This document shows, in pieces, positions 27,909 through 35,984 of a stretch of 64,000 nt of DNA (positions are counted from its first letter, which is position 1; each line of letters begins with the position of its first letter). Where the stretch lies: positions 71,299-135,298 of the forward strand of contig CBDFKQ010000007.1 in assembly GCA_965248855.1 (NCBI GenBank). The letters are read 5' to 3'. Made by a program: the position numbers and the translations under genes. Origin of the DNA: CBDFKQ01 sp965248855. Its GTDB lineage: Bacteria > Bacteroidota > Bacteroidia > Cytophagales > 172606-1. The notes beneath the pieces are model-generated. The model was given only the letters and a program-made list of their open reading frames with translations. It did no database searches and was not told the origin of the DNA.

Positions 27909-28451
27909 TTGGAAGATAAAGAACTTTTGGAACAGTTTCGAAATTCTGAAACTCGTTTGCCTGCTTTTAATACCATAGTAAAACAATATCAGCAGAAAAT
28001 ATATTGGCATATTCGTAAAATGGTCATAGACCATGATGATGCTGATGATTTAACTCAAGAAGTTTTTATTAAAGTTTGGAACAAACTTGAATCCTTTCGA
28101 GGTGAATCTCAGTTATATACTTGGCTATACAGAGTTGCCAGCAATGAATGCCTTAATTTTTTGAATAAAAAAAGAAAAACCTATTTTTCTTCTATTGAAG
28201 ATGTTGTTGGGCTTGAATTGGAAAATAAGATTATAGCTGATAGTTTAATAAGCGGGGATGAAATTCAAATTAAATTACAAAAAGCCTTGTTAAAATTGCC
28301 CGATAAACAAAGGTTGGTTTTTAACATGAAATATTATGAAGAAATGAAATACGAAGAAATTGCAGAAATAACAGGCACCTCTGTAGGAGCATTAAAAGCA
28401 TCATATCATTTGGCTGTTAAAAAAATTGAAAATTATTTAACTGTAGATTAA
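27909..28451 (+). CDS. ECF RNA polymerase sigma factor
   Basis: 180 residues. The sigma-2 region is about 25-90 (YWHIRKMVIDHDDADDLTQE, then VFIKVWNKLESFRGES and TWLYRVASNECLNFL). Sigma-4 is about 125-175 (LLKLPDKQRLVFNMKYYEEM, KYEEIAEITGTSVGALKASY). The start is TTG at 27909 (LEDKELLEQFRNSE); no nearby in-frame ATG gives a complete sigma-2 domain. It heads a three-gene run with a membrane protein and a periplasmic His-rich protein, the arrangement of an envelope-stress ECF module. Confidence 0.92.
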   Translation: MEDKELLEQFRNSETRLPAFNTIVKQYQQKIYWHIRKMVIDHDDADDLTQEVFIKVWNKLESFRGESQLYTWLYRVASNECLNFLNKKRKTYFSSIEDVVGLELENKIIADSLISGDEIQIKLQKALLKLPDKQRLVFNMKYYEEMKYEEIAEITGTSVGALKASYHLAVKKIENYLTVD

Positions 28452-28502
28452 ACTTTTTAACGGGACTTTAATCTAATATTTAAATAGTGCAGAATTACTT
28501 TA

Positions 28503-29225
28503 ATGAAAAAGAAAATCAATATAGAAAATTTAAATAAAGAAAACTTTTTTAAAGCACCGGAAGGTTATTTTGAGAATTTTTCAGATAAACTTATGCAACG
28601 TTTGCAACAAAATGCAAATGTTAATAAAGATGAAAAACCTGCCGAAATATCTGTTCATTTTGAAGAAATAAAAAAAGAGAATATTTTTATAGTTCCGAAA
28701 AATTATTTTGAAGATTTATCTTCAAAAATTAATAAAAGAATAGAATTAGGTTTTTACAACGATAAGGATGAAGAACAACAAATAGAAGAAGATTTAGGCA
28801 TTTTAAATTCTATTGAGAAAAGAAATATATACAATACTCCTGAAGGATATTTTGAAAATTTAAAAGTTGAAATTGAATCAAGAGCGGTTAACGAAAATAA
28901 AAAAACTTCAAAAAATAAAATTATATCTTTTATTCCACAATGGTTAACTTATAGTACCTCTGTTGCGGCTGTATTTGTTTTGATGTTTGTTGGCTATGGT
29001 TTTTATAGAAATAATCAACCTGTTCAGGATCCCTGTAAAGAAATGTTATGTAATGTTACTGACGATGAAATTTTACAATATTTGGATGAAAATGGCATCG
29101 GAGACAGTGTGAAAGATAAAAATACTAAAACCATCCATGATCCATTAAAAAATAATCAAACACTTACCGAAGAAGATATCCTGAGTGAAATTGATTCAAA
29201 ATCGTTAGATCATTTAGAAAACTAA
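28503..29225 (+). CDS. Single-pass membrane protein, probable anti-sigma partner
   Basis: 240 residues with no standard anti-sigma (zinc) motif. The N-terminal 130 residues contain three copies of a short repeat: FFKAPEGYFENFSDKLMQRL, IFIVPKNYFEDLSSKINKRI and IYNTPEGYFENLKVEIESR. One transmembrane helix follows (about 150-170, TSVAAVFVLMFVGYGFY), then an acidic C-terminal tail. Its position between the sigma gene and a periplasmic protein gene, with the repeats predicted cytoplasmic, fits sigma sequestration. This role is inferred from context only. Confidence 0.75.
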   Translation: MKKKINIENLNKENFFKAPEGYFENFSDKLMQRLQQNANVNKDEKPAEISVHFEEIKKENIFIVPKNYFEDLSSKINKRIELGFYNDKDEEQQIEEDLGILNSIEKRNIYNTPEGYFENLKVEIESRAVNENKKTSKNKIISFIPQWLTYSTSVAAVFVLMFVGYGFYRNNQPVQDPCKEMLCNVTDDEILQYLDENGIGDSVKDKNTKTIHDPLKNNQTLTEEDILSEIDSKSLDHLEN

Positions 29226-29243
29226 TTTATAAATAATATTAAA

Positions 29244-29801
29244 ATGAAAAATTGGGTAATTGGATTTAGTTGCTTTCTTGCTACATCCTTAGCCTTTTCT
29301 CAAACTGAAGAGGAAAAAAAAGGAAGTAAGGTAACTGAATATAAGATTGACTACCTAACTAAAAAAATAGTACTTACACCTGACCAGGCTAAGCAATTTT
29401 GGCCTGTTTATACAGATTATGATAAAGAAAGGCGTGAAATAAGGCTATCTGCAAGAGACATTAAACGATCAGAAAATGAAAAACTTTCTGAAGATCAGCT
29501 CAAAGAAAATCTCAAAAAAATGGCTGATTTAAAGCAGAAAGAAGCCGGTGTAGAAAAGAAATATTTAGATAAGTTTTTAAAAGTTGTCGGACCTCAACAA
29601 GTGAGTGAAATGCAAAAAGCTGAACGCGAATTTAATAGAGAAATGATACAAATAATTCATGACAGGCGTGAGGCAAGGCATAATTTACAACAACAACATC
29701 ATGAAAAACGCCATGAACATACCCAAACACAAAGAGAAAAAAGTGTAGAACATTTACATGAACACAGGCAAAACCTGCATGAAGCCAAACCTAAAAATTA
29801 A
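29244..29801 (+). CDS. Spy/CnrX-like periplasmic protein with His-rich tail
   Basis: 185 residues. A signal peptide (MKNWVIGFSCFLATSLAFSQ) leads into a long helical, highly charged body with the LTXXQ-like element IVLTPDQAKQFWPVYTDYDKERREIR and an amphipathic coiled region. The last 50 residues are unusually rich in His, Gln and Glu (QQQHHEKRHEHTQTQ, VEHLHEHRQNLHE), suggesting metal binding. Spy, ZraP and CnrX relatives act as chaperones or metal sensors in the periplasm. Here it may report metal or envelope stress to the sigma/anti-sigma pair encoded just upstream. The gap to the previous gene is 18 nt. Confidence 0.8.
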   Translation: MKNWVIGFSCFLATSLAFSQTEEEKKGSKVTEYKIDYLTKKIVLTPDQAKQFWPVYTDYDKERREIRLSARDIKRSENEKLSEDQLKENLKKMADLKQKEAGVEKKYLDKFLKVVGPQQVSEMQKAEREFNREMIQIIHDRREARHNLQQQHHEKRHEHTQTQREKSVEHLHEHRQNLHEAKPKN

Positions 29802-29806
29802 TATTA

Positions 29807-29843
29807 AAAAAGAGCTTTAATCGATTAGATTAAAGCTCTTTTT
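29807..29843. terminator. Bidirectional intrinsic terminator
   Basis: A perfect 16-bp stem (29807-29822 with 29828-29843; core AGAGCTTTAATC) has a 5-nt loop and A5/T5 ends. It lies at the end of the sigma operon and overlaps the last codons of the convergent lipoprotein gene. Confidence 0.88.
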
Positions 29844-30285
29844 GATTTTTAACTTCCCAAGTCACTTTCTTGTATTTTTCCCCATTCAATTGAATCAAAT
29901 TTCCTATTCCTATTTCTTCAAAAATAACTTTTCCCGACCCTTCATTTATTTTATAATCAATTGATAAAATATTATTTACAAGCTTCCATTTACCATAATA
30001 AAAATGAATATTATTTTTAAAAGAAACTGAATCGTGCTTTAAAATGTGGATACCTTCCGAAATCATGAGACCGGCATCCGACTTAAAATAATATGTTTTA
30101 ATCTCGGAAAACGATGCAGATGTATCATCCTTTAACTTTTCCCATTTAGTATTTTGAGGAATCCAAACCCCTTCAACAGATTGAGTATGGTTTTCATTTT
30201 TAACATTTTCTTTTTCTTCTTTGCAAGCATTTAAAATAAGAGAACATAAAAAAATACATAATAAAAATTTATAACGGCAAGTCAT
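29830..30285 (-). CDS. Small hypothetical lipoprotein
   Basis: About 151 residues from the ATG at 30285, which gives a compact lipoprotein signal (MTCRYKFLLCIFLCSLILNAC). An ATG 33 nt further upstream is possible but would lengthen the basic region. The mature part is beta-rich with a lipocalin-like opening (SVEGVWIPQNTKWEKLKDDT) and closing strands (GNLIQLNGEKYKKVTWEV). I do not recognise a specific family. The stop codon lies inside the shared terminator hairpin. Confidence 0.72.
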   Translation of the reverse strand: MTCRYKFLLCIFLCSLILNACKEEKENVKNENHTQSVEGVWIPQNTKWEKLKDDTSASFSEIKTYYFKSDAGLMISEGIHILKHDSVSFKNNIHFYYGKWKLVNNILSIDYKINEGSGKVIFEEIGIGNLIQLNGEKYKKVTWEVKNQKEL

Positions 30286-30481
30286 TAACGATTTAATTTT
30301 AAATAAATTCTTCCGCAAATGTAGTTGCTTCCAGTTTTTAATATTTTATTTTTTACATTTTATTTATAAAACAAAATATGAGTTTATTGATATTGATAAA
30401 CTCATAAAATTGTTAAAAATAAAATCCTTTTAACAATTTAAAATATTTTATTTTTTTAATCGATTTTAATCACCTAATTTT

Positions 30482-30518
30482 ACATGGCAAATAACAACTC
30501 TTAAATTATTTGCCATGT
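30482..30518 (+). promoter_or_regulatory. Hairpin masking the guaB start codon
   Basis: ACATGGCAAATAA (30482-30494) pairs perfectly over 13 bp with TTATTTGCCATGT (30506-30518) around an 11-nt loop. The second arm contains the guaB ATG (30515-30517). If transcribed, it would bury the initiation site; as DNA it could be an operator. No riboswitch class is recognised. Confidence 0.6.
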
Positions 30519-31984
30519 TCCCATCAACAAGGCTTCTTTTCGAAGCACTTACCTACGACGACGTACTTCTATTGCCGGCTTATTCCGAAATTTTACCTAG
30601 AGATACTGATACAAAAACGCAATTTACCAGAAACATTACTTTAAATATTCCCTTGGTATCTGCTGCCATGGATACCGTTTCTGAATCAGATCTTGCCATT
30701 GCTATTGCCCAGGAAGGTGGGATTGGTTTTATTCATAAAAATATGTCCATTTCTGAGCAGGCAGAGCAAGTAAGAAGGGTAAAAAGATCAGAAAGCGGTA
30801 TGATTATCGATCCAATCACATTGCACGAAACCGCTCTATTGGGTGAAGCACTTAAAATAATGGGAAATAATAAAATTGGAGGTATTCCGGTTGTAAATTC
30901 TAATAATAAATTAGTCGGGATTATTACAAACAGGGATATCCGTTTTCAAAAAGATGTATCAAGACCAATATCTGAAATCATGACAGAATCAAACATGATT
31001 ACGGCAAAAGAAGGAATTGATTTAAGTGAAGCAGAAAATATTTTACAGGAATTTAAAATTGAAAAATTACCAATTGTTAATAAAGATTATCAATTAGTCG
31101 GGTTAATAACATATAAAGATATATTAAAGAAAAAAGACAGGCCTAATGCCAGCAAAGATAATTTGGGAAGGTTAAGAGTTGGGGCGGCAGTAGGAGTTAC
31201 CCCTGATATTTTAGATAGGATTGCTGCTTTAATTAAAGCAGGAGTAGATGTTGTGGGTATTGATACTGCTCATGGTCATTCCAAAGGCGTAATAGATGCA
31301 TTAAAAAGTGTAAAACAAAAATTCCCCGACTTGGAAGTGGTAGTAGGCAATGTAGCAACGGGTGATGGCGCAAAAGCACTTGCTGATGCTGGGGCTGATG
31401 CAGTTAAAGTAGGTGTGGGGCCCGGTAGTATTTGTACAACCAGAGTAATTGCAGGAATTGGGATGCCGCAACTATCCGCAGTATTTGAAGCGGCAAAAGC
31501 GCTAAAAGGCAGTGGAATACCTATTATTGCTGATGGAGGTATACGTTTTTCCGGAGACTTAGTAAAAGCCATTGCAGGTGGCGCCAACACGGTTATGATT
31601 GGCTCTTTGTTAGCAGGAACCGAAGAAGCACCGGGAGAAGTTTTAATTTCGGAAGGAAGGAAATTTAAAGTATACAGGGGCATGGGTTCGCTTGAAGCAA
31701 TGGAGGAAGGATCGAAAGACAGGTATTTTCAGGATGCAGAAGATGATATAAAAAAATTAGTTCCTGAAGGTATTGTTGGTCGAGTTCCTTTTAAAGGAAA
31801 AGTGTCTGAAGTTTTATATCAATTAGTTGGTGGTTTAAAAGCCGGTATGGGTTATTGTGGAGCTAAAGATATAGAAACTCTACAAAAAGCTGATTTCATT
31901 AAAATTACGGCAGCAGGTATCAGAGAAAGTCATCCACACGATGTTCAGGTAATAAGGGAAGCACCTAATTATACTATCAGATAG
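30515..31984 (+). CDS. guaB: Inosine-5'-monophosphate dehydrogenase
   Basis: 489 residues, full length. The TIM barrel begins LTYDDVLLLPAYSEILP and is interrupted by two CBS domains (about 97-210, ending KLPIVNKDYQLVGLITYKDI). The barrel resumes with AGVDVVGIDTAHGHSKGVID, the catalytic loop GVGPGSICTTRVIAGIG (Cys nucleophile), and IPIIADGGIRFSGDLVKAIA. The flap region is YRGMGSLEAMEEGSKDRYF. It makes XMP from IMP with NAD in guanine nucleotide synthesis. A perfect hairpin covers its start codon, suggesting control of translation or of initiation. Confidence 0.97.
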   Translation: MFPSTRLLFEALTYDDVLLLPAYSEILPRDTDTKTQFTRNITLNIPLVSAAMDTVSESDLAIAIAQEGGIGFIHKNMSISEQAEQVRRVKRSESGMIIDPITLHETALLGEALKIMGNNKIGGIPVVNSNNKLVGIITNRDIRFQKDVSRPISEIMTESNMITAKEGIDLSEAENILQEFKIEKLPIVNKDYQLVGLITYKDILKKKDRPNASKDNLGRLRVGAAVGVTPDILDRIAALIKAGVDVVGIDTAHGHSKGVIDALKSVKQKFPDLEVVVGNVATGDGAKALADAGADAVKVGVGPGSICTTRVIAGIGMPQLSAVFEAAKALKGSGIPIIADGGIRFSGDLVKAIAGGANTVMIGSLLAGTEEAPGEVLISEGRKFKVYRGMGSLEAMEEGSKDRYFQDAEDDIKKLVPEGIVGRVPFKGKVSEVLYQLVGGLKAGMGYCGAKDIETLQKADFIKITAAGIRESHPHDVQVIREAPNYTIR

Positions 31985-31994
31985 ATTTTTAAAA

Positions 31995-32028
31995 AATCCT
32001 TATAGGTTTTTTAAAATCTATAAGGATT
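31995..32028 (+). repeat. Intercistronic hairpin between guaB and yraN
   Basis: AATCCTTATAG (31995-32005) is inverted at 32018-32028 around a 12-nt loop. It lies 11 nt after the guaB stop and ends 5 nt before the yraN start. There is no T run after it, so it is more likely an mRNA-processing or stability element, or an attenuator, than a simple terminator. Confidence 0.45.
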
Positions 32029-32033
32029 AAATT

Positions 32034-32381
32034 ATGAAGACTAATACTGCCAAAGGAATAAAAGGAGAAGAAATTGCATCCCGTTTTTTACTGGAGAAAG
32101 GCTACATTATTTTAGAAAAAAATTACCGTTTCCGAAGGGCAGAAATAGATATTATTTTACAAAAAGAAAATATTTTAGTTTTTGTAGAAGTTAAATCCCG
32201 CTCTGATAAAACATTTGGTGAACCGGAATTGGCAGTAAATAACAAAAAGAAAATCTTATTAAGAGCCGCAGCAGAAAATTATATTTTCGAAAATAATTGG
32301 TTAAAAGAAATCAGGTTTGATATTATTTCCATCACCCATTTCCCTGTTTTAGAAATTGTGCATTTCATGGATGTTGATTAG
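32034..32381 (+). CDS. yraN: YraN/UPF0102 family endonuclease-like protein
   Basis: 115 residues, the usual size. Motifs are GIKGEEIASRFLLEKGYIIL, EKNYRFRRAEIDIILQKENI and LVFVEVKSRSDKTFGEPE. The E-(x)-D and ExK residues form the restriction-endonuclease-like core. It belongs to a widespread family of predicted nucleases whose role is not established. It follows guaB by 49 nt and is probably co-transcribed with it. Confidence 0.92.
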   Translation: MKTNTAKGIKGEEIASRFLLEKGYIILEKNYRFRRAEIDIILQKENILVFVEVKSRSDKTFGEPELAVNNKKKILLRAAAENYIFENNWLKEIRFDIISITHFPVLEIVHFMDVD

Positions 32382-32574
32382 ATTTTATGCTTGATTTTTA
32401 AATAATTCATTTTGATGTATATCACTAAAATCTTCATCTAGTTGAAGTAGCATTCATTATTAAGTCCTTTCAAAAATAATTCTTATAAAGAAAACCTGAA
32501 ATTATTAATGATTTTGAAGTTGTAGAAGTATGTTAAGCCTACTCATATCATATGACTGGAAATGAGTAAAAGAT

Positions 32575-32850
32575 GTCAAAGTAATTAAAATAATAGAAAA
32601 AAAACATGCCGACATTATTGAATTGAGAAGTCTGTTTTAAAAGTCAGGGGAAAAATATTTGGGTGAAATATTCGAACCAATTTACCTTTTGGATTTTGAC
32701 AGTGAAACGGAAGGAGAGTATGTGTTGTTTGCATTTGTGGATGGTAAGCCGGCTGGATTTATTTTTGTATGGTTAGCAGATAATTTTATCCGTCATTTGT
32801 TGGTAGACAAAAATTATTAAAATCTTAGTATTGGGAGTAATTGTTAAAGA
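32575..32850 (+). pseudogene. Decayed GNAT acetyltransferase
   Basis: One frame reads VKVIKIIEKKHADIIELRSL, a stop at 32638, then KSGEKYLGEIFEPIYLLDFD. It continues EYVLFAFVDGKPAGFIFVWL, then NFIRHLLVDKNY, a second stop at 32818 (TAA where CAA or similar would be expected) and NLSIG. This is the order of GNAT motifs: a charged N-terminal helix, a VDGKPAGF-type beta hairpin, a LLVDKNY strand, and the acetyl-CoA loop that should follow. Past that point another frame looks more coding. Two stops and a frameshift indicate a dead gene. Confidence 0.65.
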
Positions 32851-32938
32851 AAAAGTTTGTTTGAGTGAGATAAGATATAAAAAATCAAAAGGATTTTTTT
32901 ATATCATGTAGATAATAAATGCTATTTTTGAAACCCGT

Positions 32939-35218
32939 ATGAATAAAATTTTTCTTTCCATAATTTTTGGCCTAATAGTAACTTTAAACAGCCTGGCGTC
33001 GCATATAGTAGGAGGTGAGTTGTTCATGTTTTATAAAAGCGATTATAATTATAATATTGGTTTAAAATTATATTTTGATGATATAAATGGAGAAAAAGAC
33101 ATATTAAAAAATGAAAATATAATTGTTGTAAATATTTATCGGAAAAGCGATAATGTCCTGATTGATACAATTCATATTCCGGAAACACAAAACTACTTAA
33201 TCACATATAACAATCCTGTGTGCGCAAGGGTAAACGATATACAAACAAGACTTATACTATACAAGAAAGATTTTAATTTCAATCCCGATATATATAACGA
33301 TCCGGGGGGTTATTATATGGTTTGGGAAAGGTGTTGTCGTAATAAAACTATTACAAATTTATCTATTCCGGATAAGCAAGGAAATGTCTTTTACATGGAA
33401 TTTCCAGCAGTAACCAAAGGAACTAAAATTATTGATAGTTCCCCCGGCTTTGCTGATATAAAGGGTGATTATGCCTGTGTCAATCAACCTTTTTTATTTG
33501 ATTTTAGTGCTACAGATGCTGATGGAGACCAGTTAAAGTATTTTATAAACGCTCCATTAAACACCGCATCTACCGACCCCGGTGGCGTTCAACAAAAATC
33601 GGACGGGACATTCTTTTTAACAAACATAAATAGTCCTGCACCCTATAGTGAGGTTATCTGGGCGAATGGCTATGATCTAAACCATATAATACAGGTTTCA
33701 TCACCTTCCCAACAAATGGAAATTGATGAAAAAACAGGCAAGATATCTTTTACATCCAACCAATTAGGCCTTTTTGTGTTTTCTATCAGGTGTGAAGAGT
33801 GGAGGAACAATGTAAAAATTGGAGAAGTTCACCGCGATTTTCAAATTAAGGTTTTAGATTGTCAACTTAACCAACCACCTTCCGGGTTTATTAAAGACAA
33901 TAAAAATATTAAAGTAACTAAAAATGGTTTAATTATTATTAAGGCTACTGATTCCAGATGCTTTAATGTATTACAAAGTGATAATTTTACAAACACAGTA
34001 GAAACCACTTCAAATCTTACTATCAAACTACTTCAAACAGATTTTGACATAAGTTGGGCTTCGCTTTCTCCTCTTTCCGGTATAGTAACCATTAATAACG
34101 ACACCACTATAAGTCAATTGTGTTGGAGAAATTGTGCAAAAAGCCCACCGGGTCATCCCTTTCATGCAGTTTTGGTAGTGTCTGACCAAGGTTGTCCCTT
34201 CCCTAAAACCGATACCATACAGGCGCAATTTGAAATGGATTCATTGCCAAATATACCTTCTGTACTTACAACTACATTGCCAAATAGCAAAGACTCAGTA
34301 ATAGCAGGTAATAATTTGACCTTTAATGTTTCAGGAACAAACCCAGATCACGATCTGGTAACTTTGGAGGCATTAGGAAAAGGGTTTAATCTTGCGGACA
34401 TAGGCATGAATTTTAATTCAGTTTCAAGTACCGATAGTTTGTTTTCTGTTTTTACCTGGATGCCTGATTGTTCAGTACCTATTAATAAAGATTTTTTAAT
34501 TGATTTTATATTAAAAGAGCACCGATGTGGAAATGTGATAACCCATGTTAAAACAGTTTTATTAAAGTTTAAGCCTAGGCCTGGATCTAACCCAACTATA
34601 GCCTTACTTGATTCAATTGGTAATATGCAAACTAAAAAATATTATGTTGAAAAATTTATTGGGGATAGCATCAGATTTCAAATTGTAGGAAGGGATCAAG
34701 ACAATACAGATCCTATTAAAATTCATGCTATACCCCATGATTTTAAACTTACCGAAGAAGGGATGCAATATGACAATCCAAAAGTTGGTTTGGGATCATT
34801 AAAAATACCATTCTCATGGAAAATTACCTGCGATAAATTAGATATGGTAAAGGATAATAATTTTATTATTGATTTTGTTATTGAAGATAATAGTTGCAGG
34901 CCTGAAAGGTTTGATACTATTACAACTACTTTGCATATAAAAGATCATAAAGCCAATTATGATTTTATCCCTTTTAATGTTTTTACACCTAACGGTGATC
35001 AATGGAATGAATACTTTACCATGCCTAATTTGCCTGCTGATAATTGCCTGGACAGGTTTGACAGAATAGAGATTTATAACCGTTGGGGAAAGGAAGTTTT
35101 TAAAAGCAATGACCGGAATTTTAAGTGGAAAGGAGAAGATTTTTCTTCCGGCACTTATTATTATCTTATCTATTATAAAATACGAAAATACAGAGGTTGG
35201 GTGGGCCTTTTGAAATAA
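32939..35218 (+). CDS. Secreted protein with gliding-motility/type IX sorting C-terminal domain
   Basis: 759 residues. A signal peptide ends near LNSLASHIVGGEL; the SHIVGGE start of the mature chain recurs in large adhesin-like proteins of this phylum. Several Ig/cadherin-like beta domains follow, with cysteine pairs (YYMVWERCCRNKTI, DFSATDADGDQLKYFINAP). The last 85 residues form a type B type IX secretion sorting domain (FIPFNVFTPNGDQWNEYFTM, FDRIEIYNRWGKEVFKS, FKWKGEDFSSGTYYYLIYYK). It is expected on the cell surface or in the medium. It is monocistronic as far as can be seen. Its presence implies that the cell has a type IX system, relevant to the toxin locus that follows. Confidence 0.9.
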   Translation: MNKIFLSIIFGLIVTLNSLASHIVGGELFMFYKSDYNYNIGLKLYFDDINGEKDILKNENIIVVNIYRKSDNVLIDTIHIPETQNYLITYNNPVCARVNDIQTRLILYKKDFNFNPDIYNDPGGYYMVWERCCRNKTITNLSIPDKQGNVFYMEFPAVTKGTKIIDSSPGFADIKGDYACVNQPFLFDFSATDADGDQLKYFINAPLNTASTDPGGVQQKSDGTFFLTNINSPAPYSEVIWANGYDLNHIIQVSSPSQQMEIDEKTGKISFTSNQLGLFVFSIRCEEWRNNVKIGEVHRDFQIKVLDCQLNQPPSGFIKDNKNIKVTKNGLIIIKATDSRCFNVLQSDNFTNTVETTSNLTIKLLQTDFDISWASLSPLSGIVTINNDTTISQLCWRNCAKSPPGHPFHAVLVVSDQGCPFPKTDTIQAQFEMDSLPNIPSVLTTTLPNSKDSVIAGNNLTFNVSGTNPDHDLVTLEALGKGFNLADIGMNFNSVSSTDSLFSVFTWMPDCSVPINKDFLIDFILKEHRCGNVITHVKTVLLKFKPRPGSNPTIALLDSIGNMQTKKYYVEKFIGDSIRFQIVGRDQDNTDPIKIHAIPHDFKLTEEGMQYDNPKVGLGSLKIPFSWKITCDKLDMVKDNNFIIDFVIEDNSCRPERFDTITTTLHIKDHKANYDFIPFNVFTPNGDQWNEYFTMPNLPADNCLDRFDRIEIYNRWGKEVFKSNDRNFKWKGEDFSSGTYYYLIYYKIRKYRGWVGLLK

Positions 35219-35984
35219 TAATATGATTTTGAATATAATATAAACCCGGAAGATTAAGTTTCTAAGTAAAAGTGTTTTAAATGCCCATTCTTAAAATTAT
35301 AAGTCTACTTAGGTCTAAAAAAAAGATAATTATCACTATAAATGTTATCAGTTTTTTTTAAAATTATATTTGAAATAAATCCGAGCAGTAGGTTAAATAA
35401 TTGACATACCTTTTTAGAATGACATATTTTTTTTAAAAGTGAAATTGATTGGGGATTATAAAACAAATTTGAACTTAATTCTTAATCTATGGAAACAGTG
35501 CATTTTCAAATAAATAATAACAAGGCTTAATTTTTGGAGATTTCACCAAACCCCGAATTTTTAAAAGAAAGAATTAAAATGAATGAAGGCCCTCTTATTT
35601 TTTACAAAATTATTATCATTAAAAAAAAGTTTGCTAAATTTTGTCACGTTTTAAAATTTTCCAGTCTATATAATAAGTATTAAAATAGTTTTGAAAAAGC
35701 AATTCAAAATAGATAACTTAAAGTTGGGGAATTCAATAATAGAATGATAATTTGTGTAATTAGAGTTTATACAATATCATTGCAACGCAATTCTTTTAAG
35801 CCAGCTATTAATTTTTTTCTTAAAATGATTTTATAGAAACGGCTTGTTAAATTAAAATTCGGTTTATAACCATTAATGGCAATAATGCTATTGATAATAA
35901 TCTTTATAAAAAAAACTGAATTTATAAGAAATTTAAATTTATAGCATTCTATATCAATATTAGCGTGCTTGATAGCAAAAACTA
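35219..35984. other. 766-nt gene-poor region before the RHS-toxin operon
   Basis: Very AT-rich with no credible gene. The only long open frame (35767-35997, minus) has no family features and overlaps the next start codon. The operon promoter should lie here, but I could not find a clean TTTG-N19-TAnnTTTG match; TTTG elements occur near 35630. No repeats or tRNA-like folds were seen. Confidence 0.5.

Noticed and set aside
32939..35218. The type IX-sorted protein as part of the RHS toxin operon
   Set aside because: It is separated from the operon by 766 nt of non-coding DNA, and its C-terminal sorting domain is complete on its own; a functional link is only speculative.
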